In this document: in pieces, positions 47,746-57,880 of the stretch
Numbering within the stretch: the stretch's first letter is position 1
Layout of the letters: the number at the start of each line of letters is the position of its first letter
Assembly (NCBI GenBank): GCA_029243025.1
Contig: JAQWSU010000050.1
Coordinates: 28,925-92,924, forward strand
DNA from: Pirellulaceae bacterium
Lineage (GTDB): Bacteria > Planctomycetota > Planctomycetia > Pirellulales > Pirellulaceae
Length of the DNA: 64,000 bases
Direction: 5' to 3'
Translations under genes and position numbers: made by a program
Notes under the pieces: generated by a model
Told to the model about the DNA's origin: nothing
What the model saw: the letters and a program-made list of their open reading frames with translations, nothing else
Database searches by the model: none

Positions 47746-50700
47746 ATGCGGGTGATTGTTTATTTTACCGCCGTCTGTTGGGCGATCAGTTTTTATCTAC
47801 CTGCATTTCGTTTGTCAGCTGACGAAGTCGATTATGTGCGCGACATCCAGCCGATACTCGCTGAAAAGTGCTATGCTTGTCACGGACCGGATGAAGCAAC
47901 TCGTGAAGCAGGGCTTCGATTTGATATCCGTCAGGCGGCACTCGCTGAGCTGCCTTCGGGGCAGAGAGCCATTGTGCCGGGAAACGCAGCGACAAGCGCT
48001 TTGGTCGAGCGGATTTTGCAAGCGGATAGCGAGCAACGCATGCCGCCTCCGACCACTAAAAAAATACTGACACCATCGGAACGTCAAATCCTCAGACAGT
48101 GGATCTTGGAGGGCGCTGAGTTTACAAAACATTGGGCCTTTGTTTCCCCAAATCGTCCTACGCCACCTCTAAAAGCGAAAGCCTGGGGAGAGAACGTGAT
48201 CGATCAGTTTGTCTACGACCGGCTCCTACAAAATGGTATGTCACCATCGTCGGAAGCGGATCGAGTGACTTTGATGCGACGTCTCTCGTTCGATTTGCGA
48301 GGGCTTCCGCCATCCATTGCGGAGGTTGACGCCTTTTTGGCTGATCAGCGTGAAGACGCTTATGGGAAAGTGGTGGACGAAATGCTCAAGTCGGTCCATT
48401 TCGGTGAGAAACTTGCCCAGGACTGGCTTGATCTAGCGCGCTATGGCGACACGAACGGATACCACAGCGATAGTCATCGCGACATGTGGTTGTATCGTGA
48501 TTGGGTGATTCACGCTTTCCACACGAATATGCCTTATGACCGATTCATTCGCGAGCAGCTGGCTGGCGATCTCATGCCCAACGCAACTGAGGAGCAACGC
48601 ATTGCCTCTGCATTCAACCGGAATGCACCTTTCAACGAAGAAGGTGGTGCCGATCCGGATGAATTCTTTGTCGCTTACGCGGTAGATCGCACGAACACCA
48701 CCGGGCAGGGGCTGCTGGGCCTAACGTTTGGGTGTGCACAATGTCATAGCCATAAATATGATCCCATTTCGCAAACAGAATATTACGAGTTTCTTGCGTT
48801 CTTCAACAGCGTCGATGGTGAAATAGGTGGTGGTGGTGAAAATGGACATCACAACAGGCCTGTGCCGCCAACCTTCGCTGCCAAGTCCCCCTTGCGTCAC
48901 TTACAAGTTGAGCAGCTGGGAAATGAAATCAAAAATGCACAAAAGGAATATGAGCAGGCTTTAGAAACAGCGATTGTGCGAGCAGGAACTAGCAAGTCGT
49001 TTCATGCCTGGGTCGAGCAGCAAAAGGTCGAGCAAGCCAATCGTTCCAAGTCGGCTGCCTTACCGATTACGGAGGGGCTTGTGCTCCATCTGGATGCCAG
49101 CGATGTGAATGGTAATCGAATCGTGGATACCGAAGAGGAATTGGATCCGTCCAGGCGCCTCGAAAGTTGGCATGATCTTTCAGGGAATTCTCATCTTGCC
49201 ACCGGGCATGGTGCGCCGCGGTATCTTCCGCAAGCGATTGGGGAAAAGCCGGCCATTCGATTTGACGGGAAAACAGACTTTTTTCGCACCGCGACCGGTG
49301 CCGAACGTCTTGGTGATGATTTTACGATTCTGACCGTGCATCGCGTTTGGCAGGCGCAGGGGCATCAAATGCTGGTGATGTGGGGGCAGGAAGAGCAGGG
49401 TAAGCGTCGTGCGCTATGGCTGACTCAGGATAAGCTGCAATTTGCCTTCAATGGCTACTCTGCCGATGTAGTTGGAGACAGTTCCTTACAGCTTCAGGTT
49501 GCTTACATTTGCTCGCTCACGAAGAGCGGCCCCGATCATCAAATCCACTTTGTATTAAACGGAGAGGATGCTGGCGAAGGTCAGGCCACGCTTTCTGATT
49601 TCGATAATTCCGCAATTACGATTGGTGCCAATAACGCCGGAGCTGAGCATGCATCGATCGATTTAGGTGAATTATTGATTTACGATCGACCATTGTCGCG
49701 GGTCGAGCAAAACCTGGTCGGTGACTTTCTCGCGGGGAAATACGCCGTTCAGTCGAAGTATGACGGAGTGCCTGCCGAATTGGCCGCGGTGCTCGACTCA
49801 CCGAGTTCTGATTGGAACAACGCTCAACGCAGACAAGCAGCTCGTTTTTTTGCGGAGTATGTGCAGTCCGCTTCCTCCCAGCGTTTGCAAAGACTTCGTG
49901 ATCAACTTCTGCAGGTCAGAATGCAACGTGACACCATCATGGATGCCGAGTCGACTGTGATGGTGATGAAATCCATGCCAAAACGAAAGTCGACGTTTGT
50001 CCTAAATCGTGGTGACTTTCAACAGCCGGGCGAATTAGTCACACCCGATGTGCCTGAGATGTTTCCACCTTTGCCGTCTGGAGAATTGCCGAATCGTCTC
50101 GCACTAGGTGAATGGATGACACGGCCCAACAATCCATTGTTAAGTCGCGTCCGCGTGAATCATTTGTGGAAATTACTGTTTGGACAAGGGTTGGTGCGGA
50201 CGCCGGGTGATTTTGGAACACAAGGAGCACCGCCAACCCATCCTGAATTACTCGACTGGTTGGCGGTTACGTTTGTTGATTCTGAGTGGGATACGAAGGC
50301 ATTGATCAAGCAGATGGTTATGTCCGCCACCTACCGCCAGGCGTCGATTGTGACAAAGCCAGCCAGCCTGAAAGATCCTGAGAATCGTTGGTTGTCGCGT
50401 GCCCCGCGTTATCGGCTCTCGGCGGAGGAGATTCGGGACATGGCACTCGCTTCCAGCGGATTACTCCAGCGGAAAATTGGTGGGAAAAGCGTGCGACCCT
50501 TTCAGCCTGCCAATTATTTTGCCGCGAATTCTGGTAAGCAATGGAGCCCAAGCAACGGTGTGGATCGCTTGCGACGGGGGATTTACACCTATTGGCAACG
50601 GACGGCTCCCTATGCTGCCTTCGTGATTTTTGATGCGCCGAGTCGTCAAATCTGCACAGCCCAACGATCGCGCACGAATACACCGTTGCAAGCACTGGTA

Positions 50701-51009
50701 ACACTGAACGATCCGGAATTCCAACAAGCTGCCCGGGCACTTGCAATTTCCGTACTGGGACAGCAAGGGAAATCGGATCGAGAAAATCTAATCGAGATGT
50801 GGCGACGAGTATTAAGTCGAGTTCCCAACGACCAAGAAATGGGGATTCTCACATCGTTGCTGGATGAGCAACGTCAAAGTTACCAGCATTTGGCTGTTTC
50901 CGTACCGAAGGATGTAACTTCAACGGGGCCTGCGCCACGGGAGATCTCGTCCTGGACCAATGTAGCCAGTGCTGTTTTGAATCTGGATGAAGCGATAACT
51001 CGCGAGTAA
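47746..51009 (+). CDS. DUF1549/DUF1553 planctomycete cytochrome-C-like protein with internal LamG
   Basis: 1087 residues from ATG 47746 (AGGA upstream). Signal peptide ends near RLSA. A PSCyt1-type haem-binding region has C42-YAC-H (EKCYACHGPD), followed by DUF1549 (about 150-355, IDQFVYDRLLQNGM, DWLDLARYGDTNGYHSD). A second CxxCH follows at FGCAQCHSHKYDP near 328. A LamG/concanavalin insert (about 443-665, GLVLHLDASDVNGN, LLIYDRPLSRVEQN) splits DUF1549 from DUF1553 (about 780-1080, NRLALGEWMTRPNNPLLSRV, FDAPSRQICTAQRSRTNTPLQAL). Such proteins are probably periplasmic c-type cytochromes tied to glycan breakdown, but their reaction is not proven. The next gene starts 6 nt after the stop: one operon. 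Confidence 0.92.
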   Translation: MRVIVYFTAVCWAISFYLPAFRLSADEVDYVRDIQPILAEKCYACHGPDEATREAGLRFDIRQAALAELPSGQRAIVPGNAATSALVERILQADSEQRMPPPTTKKILTPSERQILRQWILEGAEFTKHWAFVSPNRPTPPLKAKAWGENVIDQFVYDRLLQNGMSPSSEADRVTLMRRLSFDLRGLPPSIAEVDAFLADQREDAYGKVVDEMLKSVHFGEKLAQDWLDLARYGDTNGYHSDSHRDMWLYRDWVIHAFHTNMPYDRFIREQLAGDLMPNATEEQRIASAFNRNAPFNEEGGADPDEFFVAYAVDRTNTTGQGLLGLTFGCAQCHSHKYDPISQTEYYEFLAFFNSVDGEIGGGGENGHHNRPVPPTFAAKSPLRHLQVEQLGNEIKNAQKEYEQALETAIVRAGTSKSFHAWVEQQKVEQANRSKSAALPITEGLVLHLDASDVNGNRIVDTEEELDPSRRLESWHDLSGNSHLATGHGAPRYLPQAIGEKPAIRFDGKTDFFRTATGAERLGDDFTILTVHRVWQAQGHQMLVMWGQEEQGKRRALWLTQDKLQFAFNGYSADVVGDSSLQLQVAYICSLTKSGPDHQIHFVLNGEDAGEGQATLSDFDNSAITIGANNAGAEHASIDLGELLIYDRPLSRVEQNLVGDFLAGKYAVQSKYDGVPAELAAVLDSPSSDWNNAQRRQAARFFAEYVQSASSQRLQRLRDQLLQVRMQRDTIMDAESTVMVMKSMPKRKSTFVLNRGDFQQPGELVTPDVPEMFPPLPSGELPNRLALGEWMTRPNNPLLSRVRVNHLWKLLFGQGLVRTPGDFGTQGAPPTHPELLDWLAVTFVDSEWDTKALIKQMVMSATYRQASIVTKPASLKDPENRWLSRAPRYRLSAEEIRDMALASSGLLQRKIGGKSVRPFQPANYFAANSGKQWSPSNGVDRLRRGIYTYWQRTAPYAAFVIFDAPSRQICTAQRSRTNTPLQALVTLNDPEFQQAARALAISVLGQQGKSDRENLIEMWRRVLSRVPNDQEMGILTSLLDEQRQSYQHLAVSVPKDVTSTGPAPREISSWTNVASAVLNLDEAITRE

Positions 51010-51015
51010 AGCACG

Positions 51016-52461
51016 ATGGAAAATCACAGTACTAATCGTAGTGGGGACGATCCGATTGCCACCGATTCGATGATTCGTCGAACGTTTTTGTCACGAACAA
51101 CGGCAGGCCTTGGACTCGCTGCGTTGCATCAGCTGTCAATCCAAGAGAATGCCGGGGCGGCTCCAGCCTCGCCAGCGATTCAGCCCCAATTCGCGCCTCG
51201 TGCAAAGCGGGTCATCTATTTGTTCATGAGTGGCGGTCCTTCTCAGATGGAAACGTTTGACCCGAAGCCTGCCCTGACGAAATACCATGGTGAACTGTTG
51301 CCTGATTCAATTCGGCGGGGGCAACGATTGACGAGTATGACCAGTGGTTATGATCCGCGTATTGCCAAAAGTGATCATCGCTTTGCCAAGTTTGGTAATG
51401 CGGGCCATGAGATGAATGTGCTCTATCAGCACCTGGGCAAAATGGCGGATGACATGACCATCGTAAGGAGCCTGCACACCGATCCAATTAATCATGATCC
51501 TGCAGTCACCTTCTTGCAAACGGGGAGCGGGTTGGAAGGTCGGCCTTCCATCGGTAGTTGGCTCTCCTATGGACTCGGATCGATGAATCGAGACCTTCCA
51601 GAATTTGTGGTTTTGGTTTCGGGAAGCGGTCAGCCATTGTTGACACGCTATTGGCATAATGGCTTCCTTCCAAGTCGGCATCAGGGAGTTCAGTTTCAAT
51701 CGCAAGGTGACGCGGTCTTGTTTCTCTCGAATCCGCCAGGTGTCGACATGGAGAACCGTGGCAAACTGATTCGGCGTATCAATGATTTGAATCGAATCCG
51801 ACTGCAGACGGTTGGAGATCCAGAGGTTGAAACCAGAATCAACGCTTTCGAACTCGCCTATCGTATGCAGTCGAGTGTTCCTGACTTGATGGATCTGTCG
51901 AACGAGAGTCGATCGACGTTGGAAATGTATGGGGCTGAGCCGGGAAAGGCTTCGTTCGCCAATAATTGTTTGCTTGCTCGGCGACTGGCGTCATCCGGTG
52001 TGCGATTCATTCAACTCTATGATCGCGGTTGGGATCATCACGGTGCAGTGGCAACCGGAATAAGAAATAAAATTGCACAAGTCGACAAACCGTTGGCAGC
52101 GCTGTTAGCGGATCTGAAACAACGTGGACTCTTGGAAGATACGCTTGTCATCTGCGGCGGTGAGTTTGGGAGAACGTCGTATAGCCAGCACAATCGTGGC
52201 AAAGAATACGGACGAGATCATCATCCGCGGGCGTTCAGTATCTGGATGGCCGGGGGGGGCATTCGGCCCGGTGTCAACTATGGCAAAACGGATGAATTTG
52301 GTTACAACGTGGTCGAGAATCCGGTGCATGTCCACGATTTTCAAGCGACCCTGCTGCACTGTTTGGGGTTAGATCACGAACGCCTCACGTTTCGTTACAA
52401 AGGACGTGATTTTCGACTGACCGATGTGCACGGAAACGTCGTGCGTGATCTGCTGGTCTAG
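51016..52461 (+). CDS. DUF1501 Tat-exported sulfatase-like protein
   Basis: 481 residues from ATG 51016, six nt after the DUF1549/1553 stop, so translationally coupled. Twin-arginine signal at residues 21-22 (RRTFLSRTTAGLGLAAL). DUF1501 body: RVIYLFMSGGPSQMETFDPKPAL, RQLHTDP-type SLHTDPINHDPA, GSWLSYGLGS, FIQLYDRGWDHHGAV, VICGGEFGRTSYSQ, GRDHHPRAFSIWMAGGG, and a C-terminal DFQATLLHCLGLDHE. DUF1501 belongs to the alkaline phosphatase/sulfatase-like superfamily and in planctomycetes is almost always paired with DUF1549/DUF1553, as here. The Tat route suggests folding with a metal in the cytoplasm. Confidence 0.93.
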   Translation: MENHSTNRSGDDPIATDSMIRRTFLSRTTAGLGLAALHQLSIQENAGAAPASPAIQPQFAPRAKRVIYLFMSGGPSQMETFDPKPALTKYHGELLPDSIRRGQRLTSMTSGYDPRIAKSDHRFAKFGNAGHEMNVLYQHLGKMADDMTIVRSLHTDPINHDPAVTFLQTGSGLEGRPSIGSWLSYGLGSMNRDLPEFVVLVSGSGQPLLTRYWHNGFLPSRHQGVQFQSQGDAVLFLSNPPGVDMENRGKLIRRINDLNRIRLQTVGDPEVETRINAFELAYRMQSSVPDLMDLSNESRSTLEMYGAEPGKASFANNCLLARRLASSGVRFIQLYDRGWDHHGAVATGIRNKIAQVDKPLAALLADLKQRGLLEDTLVICGGEFGRTSYSQHNRGKEYGRDHHPRAFSIWMAGGGIRPGVNYGKTDEFGYNVVENPVHVHDFQATLLHCLGLDHERLTFRYKGRDFRLTDVHGNVVRDLLV

Positions 52462-52567
52462 CAGGAAAAGTGGCCCGATTGCCGGGCAAGGCGATGTTTT
52501 CAATCGGGGTGCCTTCCCCATTGTCACGAAGTTACCTGACCGGCACCCGCATTTGCTCGCTTGGCGA

Positions 52568-52903
52568 CTAATCGATCAAAGTAACTTGTTCAACCTCTTC
52601 CGGACTGAGTTTCGGATTCAGCGTCGTGTCACCCGGCTGTGCTCGCTCGAGGGTGATCTCGCAGCTGTACGATGTGTCATCTCCATCCCAGGCATATTTC
52701 ATATCCCGTAAGATTCCTGTTCGAGGTGGATTGGTGATTGTCTTGCCCACTAAAACAAACTTCTTTGCTGGAATTTTAACCCGTTTGTCAATGTTTTTAC
52801 GAAGACGTGGAACATCGGTCTGCGACTCGTAAGCTTGTTGCATTTGCCAGGCCGACACTCCAATTGGTAGAGCGATTAAGCAAATGGCGAGCAGCAAACT
52901 CAA
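52568..52903 (-). CDS. Small membrane-anchored protein of unknown function
   Basis: 111 residues if TTG 52903 is the start; the frame is open upstream (to about 52955) without an ATG, so the true start may be a little earlier and is uncertain. One N-terminal hydrophobic helix (LLLAICLIALPIGVSAW) is followed by a charged soluble part (KNIDKRVKIPAKKFVLVGKT, YSCEITLERAQPGDTTLNP). No family is recognised. It stands alone between two other units; it converges with the DUF1501 gene. Confidence 0.5.
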   Translation of the reverse strand: MSLLLAICLIALPIGVSAWQMQQAYESQTDVPRLRKNIDKRVKIPAKKFVLVGKTITNPPRTGILRDMKYAWDGDDTSYSCEITLERAQPGDTTLNPKLSPEEVEQVTLID

Positions 52904-53146
52904 CGAATCCAGAACAGCCCAGTGAGGGGTTTTACTGTCTTTATTGTCATTTATTTAGTTGGCCTGTTGTTGATGAAAACAGCCTCGTTCGGGGGGGCGG
53001 TTTTCGAAGTGTCAACGACCGCTTTTTGCGCCCTTCGATCGATTTTAGTTCCTGATCGCCAGCTGTTATCAGCCCTTTGCAGCGAGTGAGGTGGGCGAAT
53101 TCGAGTTGCGACGGCGTTGCGAGACGCGGCAAGTTTACTAATGGAT

Positions 53147-54184
53147 TCAGTCGAGTTGGAGGATGCGGTCTCTCAATTCAGCCGTGGTAATGTATTTTAC
53201 TTGTGGCTGGCTGCCTGAATTGATGTGTTCGTCGATATAGCGGAGCACTTCGTGGAACTTGTTGAACTGCTCTTCGCTACTCGTTTCGTGAATGGCTAAG
53301 CAAATCGCTGTTGTTGTTCCCTTTCTCGCCATTGCCAAGTGTTCCTTGAAAATGATTTTCATGTCTTCTGCACTTACCATCCAATCGATTTTGCAGGTCT
53401 GTGGTATTTCGACTAACGGTTGCTTGTCGATCGCGCTGATAAACGGAGCCTGATGGTTGGGAAGAATCGATATTTGGGAGATTCGATAAGGGGAAGACTT
53501 GTATGTCACACTCGCGTCCCAGCCTGATAACGCGTGCCAGCTTGGTGCGTATTGAGAGCCAAATAAAGTTTGAGTTGGAAAGGCTGCAGCGCTGGTCGTG
53601 TAACCATGAGATGCAATCATGTTTTGCAAGTCGAGACTGGTTGCATAGAAACCGGCGCAAAACGTTTTGGGGTGGCCAAGCTCTCTGTCTTCAAAAGTTT
53701 TTCGAGTGTACTCCAGTAGCTTGCCGATTTCTTCACGTGAGTAACGCGTGATCGGGACAGCATAGCCTGAATCGTCCCGACTTCCTTCCGTCTGCTCTGC
53801 ATTGACGCTTGGATGGGTGACGAATTTAACCCCTGCTGCCGTGAGGAGGCTTTCATACATATGAAGGTGAGTGCCGATTTCCGCTCCGTGATGGTTTCGA
53901 GTCTGTTTCACGAACCGTTCCATGGCTTCGCGCAATGGGGTTTCTTGGGTGTACGCTACCGGGTTGTAGAGGTGTGTCCATCGCATCGTCGGGTGAAGTT
54001 TGGTGAGTTTTTTCAATGCCTCAAGATCCCCTTGGGTCATTGCCCAGGGGCGATCGAAATGAGAGACCATGGTCACGTAAACGGTGGGTTCCGCGGCTGC
54101 TTCAAGGGCGAAGCAAGTCAAGAAAGCTGCAGCGACCCACAATTTATTAAATCTGGACAGCTGATTGAGGAAGAGGGGGAGCAT
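53147..54184 (-). CDS. Secreted polysaccharide-deacetylase-like protein
   Basis: 345 residues from ATG 54184 (a GGAA upstream; TTG 54205 is a weaker alternative). Signal peptide LWVAAAFLTCFALEAAAEP. The fold pattern resembles NodB/glycoside hydrolase-deacetylase barrels: a first strand YVTMVSHFDRPWAMT with an acidic residue, GAEIGTHLHMYESLL with the H-x-H metal-type motif, FCAGFYATSLDLQNMIASHGY, and a late AICLAIHETSSEEQF. Such enzymes are metal-dependent; activity on a glycan is plausible but unproven. It is divergent from the lyase-like exoprotein gene, 303 bp apart, and no regulatory site is visible between them. Confidence 0.7.
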   Translation of the reverse strand: MLPLFLNQLSRFNKLWVAAAFLTCFALEAAAEPTVYVTMVSHFDRPWAMTQGDLEALKKLTKLHPTMRWTHLYNPVAYTQETPLREAMERFVKQTRNHHGAEIGTHLHMYESLLTAAGVKFVTHPSVNAEQTEGSRDDSGYAVPITRYSREEIGKLLEYTRKTFEDRELGHPKTFCAGFYATSLDLQNMIASHGYTTSAAAFPTQTLFGSQYAPSWHALSGWDASVTYKSSPYRISQISILPNHQAPFISAIDKQPLVEIPQTCKIDWMVSAEDMKIIFKEHLAMARKGTTTAICLAIHETSSEEQFNKFHEVLRYIDEHINSGSQPQVKYITTAELRDRILQLD

Positions 54185-54487
54185 GCTCACTTTTCCGTGT
54201 CTCAATGATTTGCAACGAATTCATTAAACTGACATCGCTAACCTAAAGCAGAAATGTAAAGAAGTCCACGGTGTTCAATCGTATTTGAACAATTGGAGAT
54301 CGGCGTTGATACGTATGCGAATGACTGGCATGGGAAGGTTAGGAGACCGTTGTCGATGCAATGGATCTTAAAGTCGAATTTTGCATGGTGCGCAGCGAAG
54401 TCGCCGATGCAGGATTACTGGATTTAAGTGCTGATTCGATCTAAATTGGGGCGTCCTGCTTCATGAGTTTTTTTAGGTGCAAATTAG
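54185..54487. other. Divergent intergenic region, nothing recognised
   Basis: 303 bp between the deacetylase-like gene (minus) and the lyase-like gene (plus). No clear promoter pair, repeat or RNA structure. Confidence 0.4.
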
Positions 54488-57400
54488 ATGGTTAATTTCA
54501 AATTGGTGCTGAATCATTCCTGGATCTGTTTGGCAATGATCGGGCCAGTGTTGCTATCGGGACTGAGGGTAAGGCCGGTTGTGGGGGAAGAATCCACCAT
54601 CTCAATGGATCGGGCCAGAATGGCTGCGGTCATCAAATTTGCGGACACTGTTTTGATGCATGGCAGGGATCGTTACGGATCTATTCATTCACCTTTATTT
54701 GTTGATCAATTAAATGTCGACACTATGCGTGCGCCGGATCGGACCTACATCAATCGGCTAAACAAGCCAAGTCCACGTCAATGGCAACCATGGCAGCCTG
54801 TCATTTCTTCGAATCTGGCTTATCAGTGCAATCTGGCTCGAACCCTGGCCGGTTTGAGTCATTTGACAGGAGATTTGAAATACAAAGAGGCGTATCAGGA
54901 GGCGATCCGTTACTGCTTTGAAAATTACCAGACCGAAAGCGGTTTGCTGCATATGGGGCACCACCGATTTATTGATTTGATTAGTGAAAAATATGACGGT
55001 GATGATTGGCCTCCTGGAAGTCGCGGCCACGAAATGAAAGGAGATATGCCGTATTATGATCTCTTCTGGGAGACCGATGCTGAATCCACTCGACGGATGC
55101 TTGCCGGGCACTGGAACTCTCACCTGAAGAATTGGGTGAATATGGACTTCACACGACATGGACGTTATCACAAGCGTTTGGAAAGCGGTGTGTGGGATCG
55201 CCCGCTGGAAGAGCCGGTCAAAGGAATCATTCAGGGAGATTTAACGTTTTTTGATTCGGCAACTGACATCCTTTGGGCGGGCGGTAAGTTGTCGCAGCTA
55301 AATCAGGATCAGAAGCCACGTTTGTGGACCGAACGGTTACTCGCACGGTATATCGACAGTTCGCATTCTGAAACCGGTTTACCGCCATTTCACCATACGC
55401 AAGCGCGTGACCTTGCCAGTGGTTTTCGATTTCCTCATCGAGACTGGCAGGAATACTCTTTACTCGTGACGAATGGAAGTTCGGGGCCGCCGGACTTTCT
55501 CTTTGCGTCGGGTGCCACGATGTTGATGCGTCTAAGTGAACTCCTGGCTGATGAGGGGGTGTATTTTCGAGACTCCGTCTCTTCGTACCTTAAAGCGTAT
55601 GCCAAGCATGCTTACCGAGTCTCTGACAATACGTTCCGGCCGATTCATTTTGATGGCACGGATCTGTCTTCTTATCGCCGGCTGAGTTCGCCGGCGTACA
55701 ACATGTCATCTGATGGGCGTTGGCCACCTTGTGAAGCCCATTCGGGATACATGCTCTCTTTCGCGTTGTGTTATCGATTGACTCATGATCCCGAAATCTG
55801 GGAAACTCTTCGCGGAATTGTTCGAGGGAATGATCTGGGGGATATCGGTGAAAGCTCAGACCAGGAACCCCGTCTCAAGACGCAAACGAGCCAGGATAGA
55901 CCGCTGGCGATTTTTGCCTTGGTTGAGTTATTTCGTGCGACGAATAAAGAAGCCTATTTGGATACTGCCCGGCTTGTCGCAAATAACGCCTTCGCCAACC
56001 GTTTCAACGAAGAGAAAGGACTCTTTGTTGCCAGTGATTTACATAAGCATGCAAACTTGAATGTGTTAGAACCACTTGCGTTTTTGACACTCGAGGCTGC
56101 TTTGCGGGATCAGATCGACAGTGTGCCTACCTATGATGGAACTGTAGCAGCGATTGATTCCGATGGTGTTTTGCGTCCCGTCAACGTGTTGCCCTATCAA
56201 CCAGCAGCATCAGTTTGTTGGTACGCGCATACGGTGGATGCGATGTGTGATGGTTTGATCCCCGAGAGTTCGCAGGATTCAAGTATTCCTCAAATGTCTT
56301 GGTTTCGAAGCCAGCATACAGAAAGTGTGACGGCTGTGTTTCCAAATGTTTTAACCGAGCCGATCGAAGTTGCTGCGCCCAACGATGCCGAGGGAACCAG
56401 TAGGTTACTCAACGGAGTCATGCTTGACTCACCCTTCTCCTACACCTTCGTTGGTCCTGGATCCCTCAAAATGAATACGGATTTCAAGATCACTGTTTTG
56501 CAGGGAAAACACATTTGGCAAGACGTTACTCTCTATCCAGCGAGTTCCCTGAACTATGTACTCGACATTTCAGCCGGGAGTGAGTGGAAGTTCACGGGGC
56601 AGATCTATGAATACTATTCACGCGGTAATCGCGCGGGAGTTGTGAAAAACGGCGACGGAACGGTCGTTGTGACTGGCGATTACCTACCCATCTATAAGGT
56701 GAAGGATGAGGACAATCGAGCCTATCGGGGCGATACGGTTGTTAATAACGGCTTGCTGCTGGTCAACAATTCAACGGGAACAGGAATCAGCCCGCGTTCG
56801 ACGATTCACATTAATGAAAATGGTGTGTTGGGCGGCGATGGAACGATTGGGACGGGCACGACTGAGGCAAGAGTACATATCCACGCCGGCGGTATGCTAT
56901 CTCCAGGGACTTCTATCGGCACGTTGACTTTGAAGGATGGTTTAACGCTACACGATGGTGCCAGGTTGCGTTTTGATGTTGGCAGTCGCTGTGATTTAGT
57001 TCGGGTGGAGACTGGGGCTATCGACTGCTCCCAGGCAAATCGGGTGTTGGTTGAGTTTTCGCAGGTTGGTCGCATGGAAGTGGGGGAAACTTATGATTTG
57101 ATCGATTGGTCTCTGGCCAGTTCTAGCGGAGTCAACGCTGACAAGTTCGTGCTGGTTTCCGAGCGAATCGACGGTTGGTTCTCGGTGCGGAATAATCGTC
57201 TTAGGTTGACCGTTGTCGATTCGCTGTCGGCAGAAAAAAGTGACGTCGCCTCCGATTTGAAACAGGATGATGCCGAAACGCCTGAGACTGTGACACTGTT
57301 ACATCAAAGTCGCGGCCAAGCAAAGCGATATCGGTGGATCGCCCCACGTAGTGGAGATTGGCAGGATCGAGGTAATTGGCAAGATAGCGAGATTCCGAAT

Positions 57401-57745
57401 GGGCCGCGATGGGAGTGGGCTCAGTATCGCTTTTTGACGCCACGCCTTGTTTCAAGGGTTGACCTCTATTGGCTCGACGACAATGGACAAAATCTTGTGC
57501 CAAAAAGTTGGAGGGTCTTTTATCGCGAAGCGGGTAAGTGGAAATCAATGAATGCGAAAACGTCCTATGGAGTTGCCAAAGATCAGTGGAACAAAGTGAT
57601 GTTTCAACCTGTTGTAACCGATGGCTTGAGATTGAAAGCGGAGTTGCAGCCGAATTTTTCCGGTGGCATTCTTGAGTGGCGTATTTACCCAACAACAACA
57701 GATCCGGTCGATCGGTCAAACAAAACGCAGGATGTGCGTGAATGA
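54488..57745 (+). CDS. Secreted lyase-like (alpha/alpha-toroid) exoprotein with passenger-type repeat and C-terminal discoidin-like domain
   Basis: 1085 residues from ATG 54488. A signal peptide ends near VVGEES. Residues about 40-560 look all-helical with repeated Trp/His motifs (YQCNLARTLAGLSHLTGD, GLLHMGHHRFIDL, PFHHTQARDLASGFRFPHRDW), as in alpha/alpha-barrel pectate or alginate lyases and glycoside hydrolases; the exact family is uncertain. At about 748-877 is a passenger-associated repeat like that of autotransporters (GDTVVNNGLLLVNNSTGTG ... GGMLSPGTSIGTLTL), yet no outer-membrane barrel follows. The last part (about 947-1067) contains SRVDLYWLDDNG and PKSWRVFYREAGKWKSM, as in discoidin-like tails of GH127-type enzymes. 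Probably an extracellular polysaccharide-degrading enzyme. Confidence 0.75.
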   Translation: MVNFKLVLNHSWICLAMIGPVLLSGLRVRPVVGEESTISMDRARMAAVIKFADTVLMHGRDRYGSIHSPLFVDQLNVDTMRAPDRTYINRLNKPSPRQWQPWQPVISSNLAYQCNLARTLAGLSHLTGDLKYKEAYQEAIRYCFENYQTESGLLHMGHHRFIDLISEKYDGDDWPPGSRGHEMKGDMPYYDLFWETDAESTRRMLAGHWNSHLKNWVNMDFTRHGRYHKRLESGVWDRPLEEPVKGIIQGDLTFFDSATDILWAGGKLSQLNQDQKPRLWTERLLARYIDSSHSETGLPPFHHTQARDLASGFRFPHRDWQEYSLLVTNGSSGPPDFLFASGATMLMRLSELLADEGVYFRDSVSSYLKAYAKHAYRVSDNTFRPIHFDGTDLSSYRRLSSPAYNMSSDGRWPPCEAHSGYMLSFALCYRLTHDPEIWETLRGIVRGNDLGDIGESSDQEPRLKTQTSQDRPLAIFALVELFRATNKEAYLDTARLVANNAFANRFNEEKGLFVASDLHKHANLNVLEPLAFLTLEAALRDQIDSVPTYDGTVAAIDSDGVLRPVNVLPYQPAASVCWYAHTVDAMCDGLIPESSQDSSIPQMSWFRSQHTESVTAVFPNVLTEPIEVAAPNDAEGTSRLLNGVMLDSPFSYTFVGPGSLKMNTDFKITVLQGKHIWQDVTLYPASSLNYVLDISAGSEWKFTGQIYEYYSRGNRAGVVKNGDGTVVVTGDYLPIYKVKDEDNRAYRGDTVVNNGLLLVNNSTGTGISPRSTIHINENGVLGGDGTIGTGTTEARVHIHAGGMLSPGTSIGTLTLKDGLTLHDGARLRFDVGSRCDLVRVETGAIDCSQANRVLVEFSQVGRMEVGETYDLIDWSLASSSGVNADKFVLVSERIDGWFSVRNNRLRLTVVDSLSAEKSDVASDLKQDDAETPETVTLLHQSRGQAKRYRWIAPRSGDWQDRGNWQDSEIPNGPRWEWAQYRFLTPRLVSRVDLYWLDDNGQNLVPKSWRVFYREAGKWKSMNAKTSYGVAKDQWNKVMFQPVVTDGLRLKAELQPNFSGGILEWRIYPTTTDPVDRSNKTQDVRE

Positions 57746-57880
57746 GATTGTAAGGGAATTTCAAAGAGGTCAACACAATTCGTTCTGTCAGCAAATCGAG
57801 CGAGTTGTCGATGCGAATCGTTGTGACGGAATGATGTTTTATTGATCGTCATCGTCGCGATCGAAAAAAAACAGCGTTTG

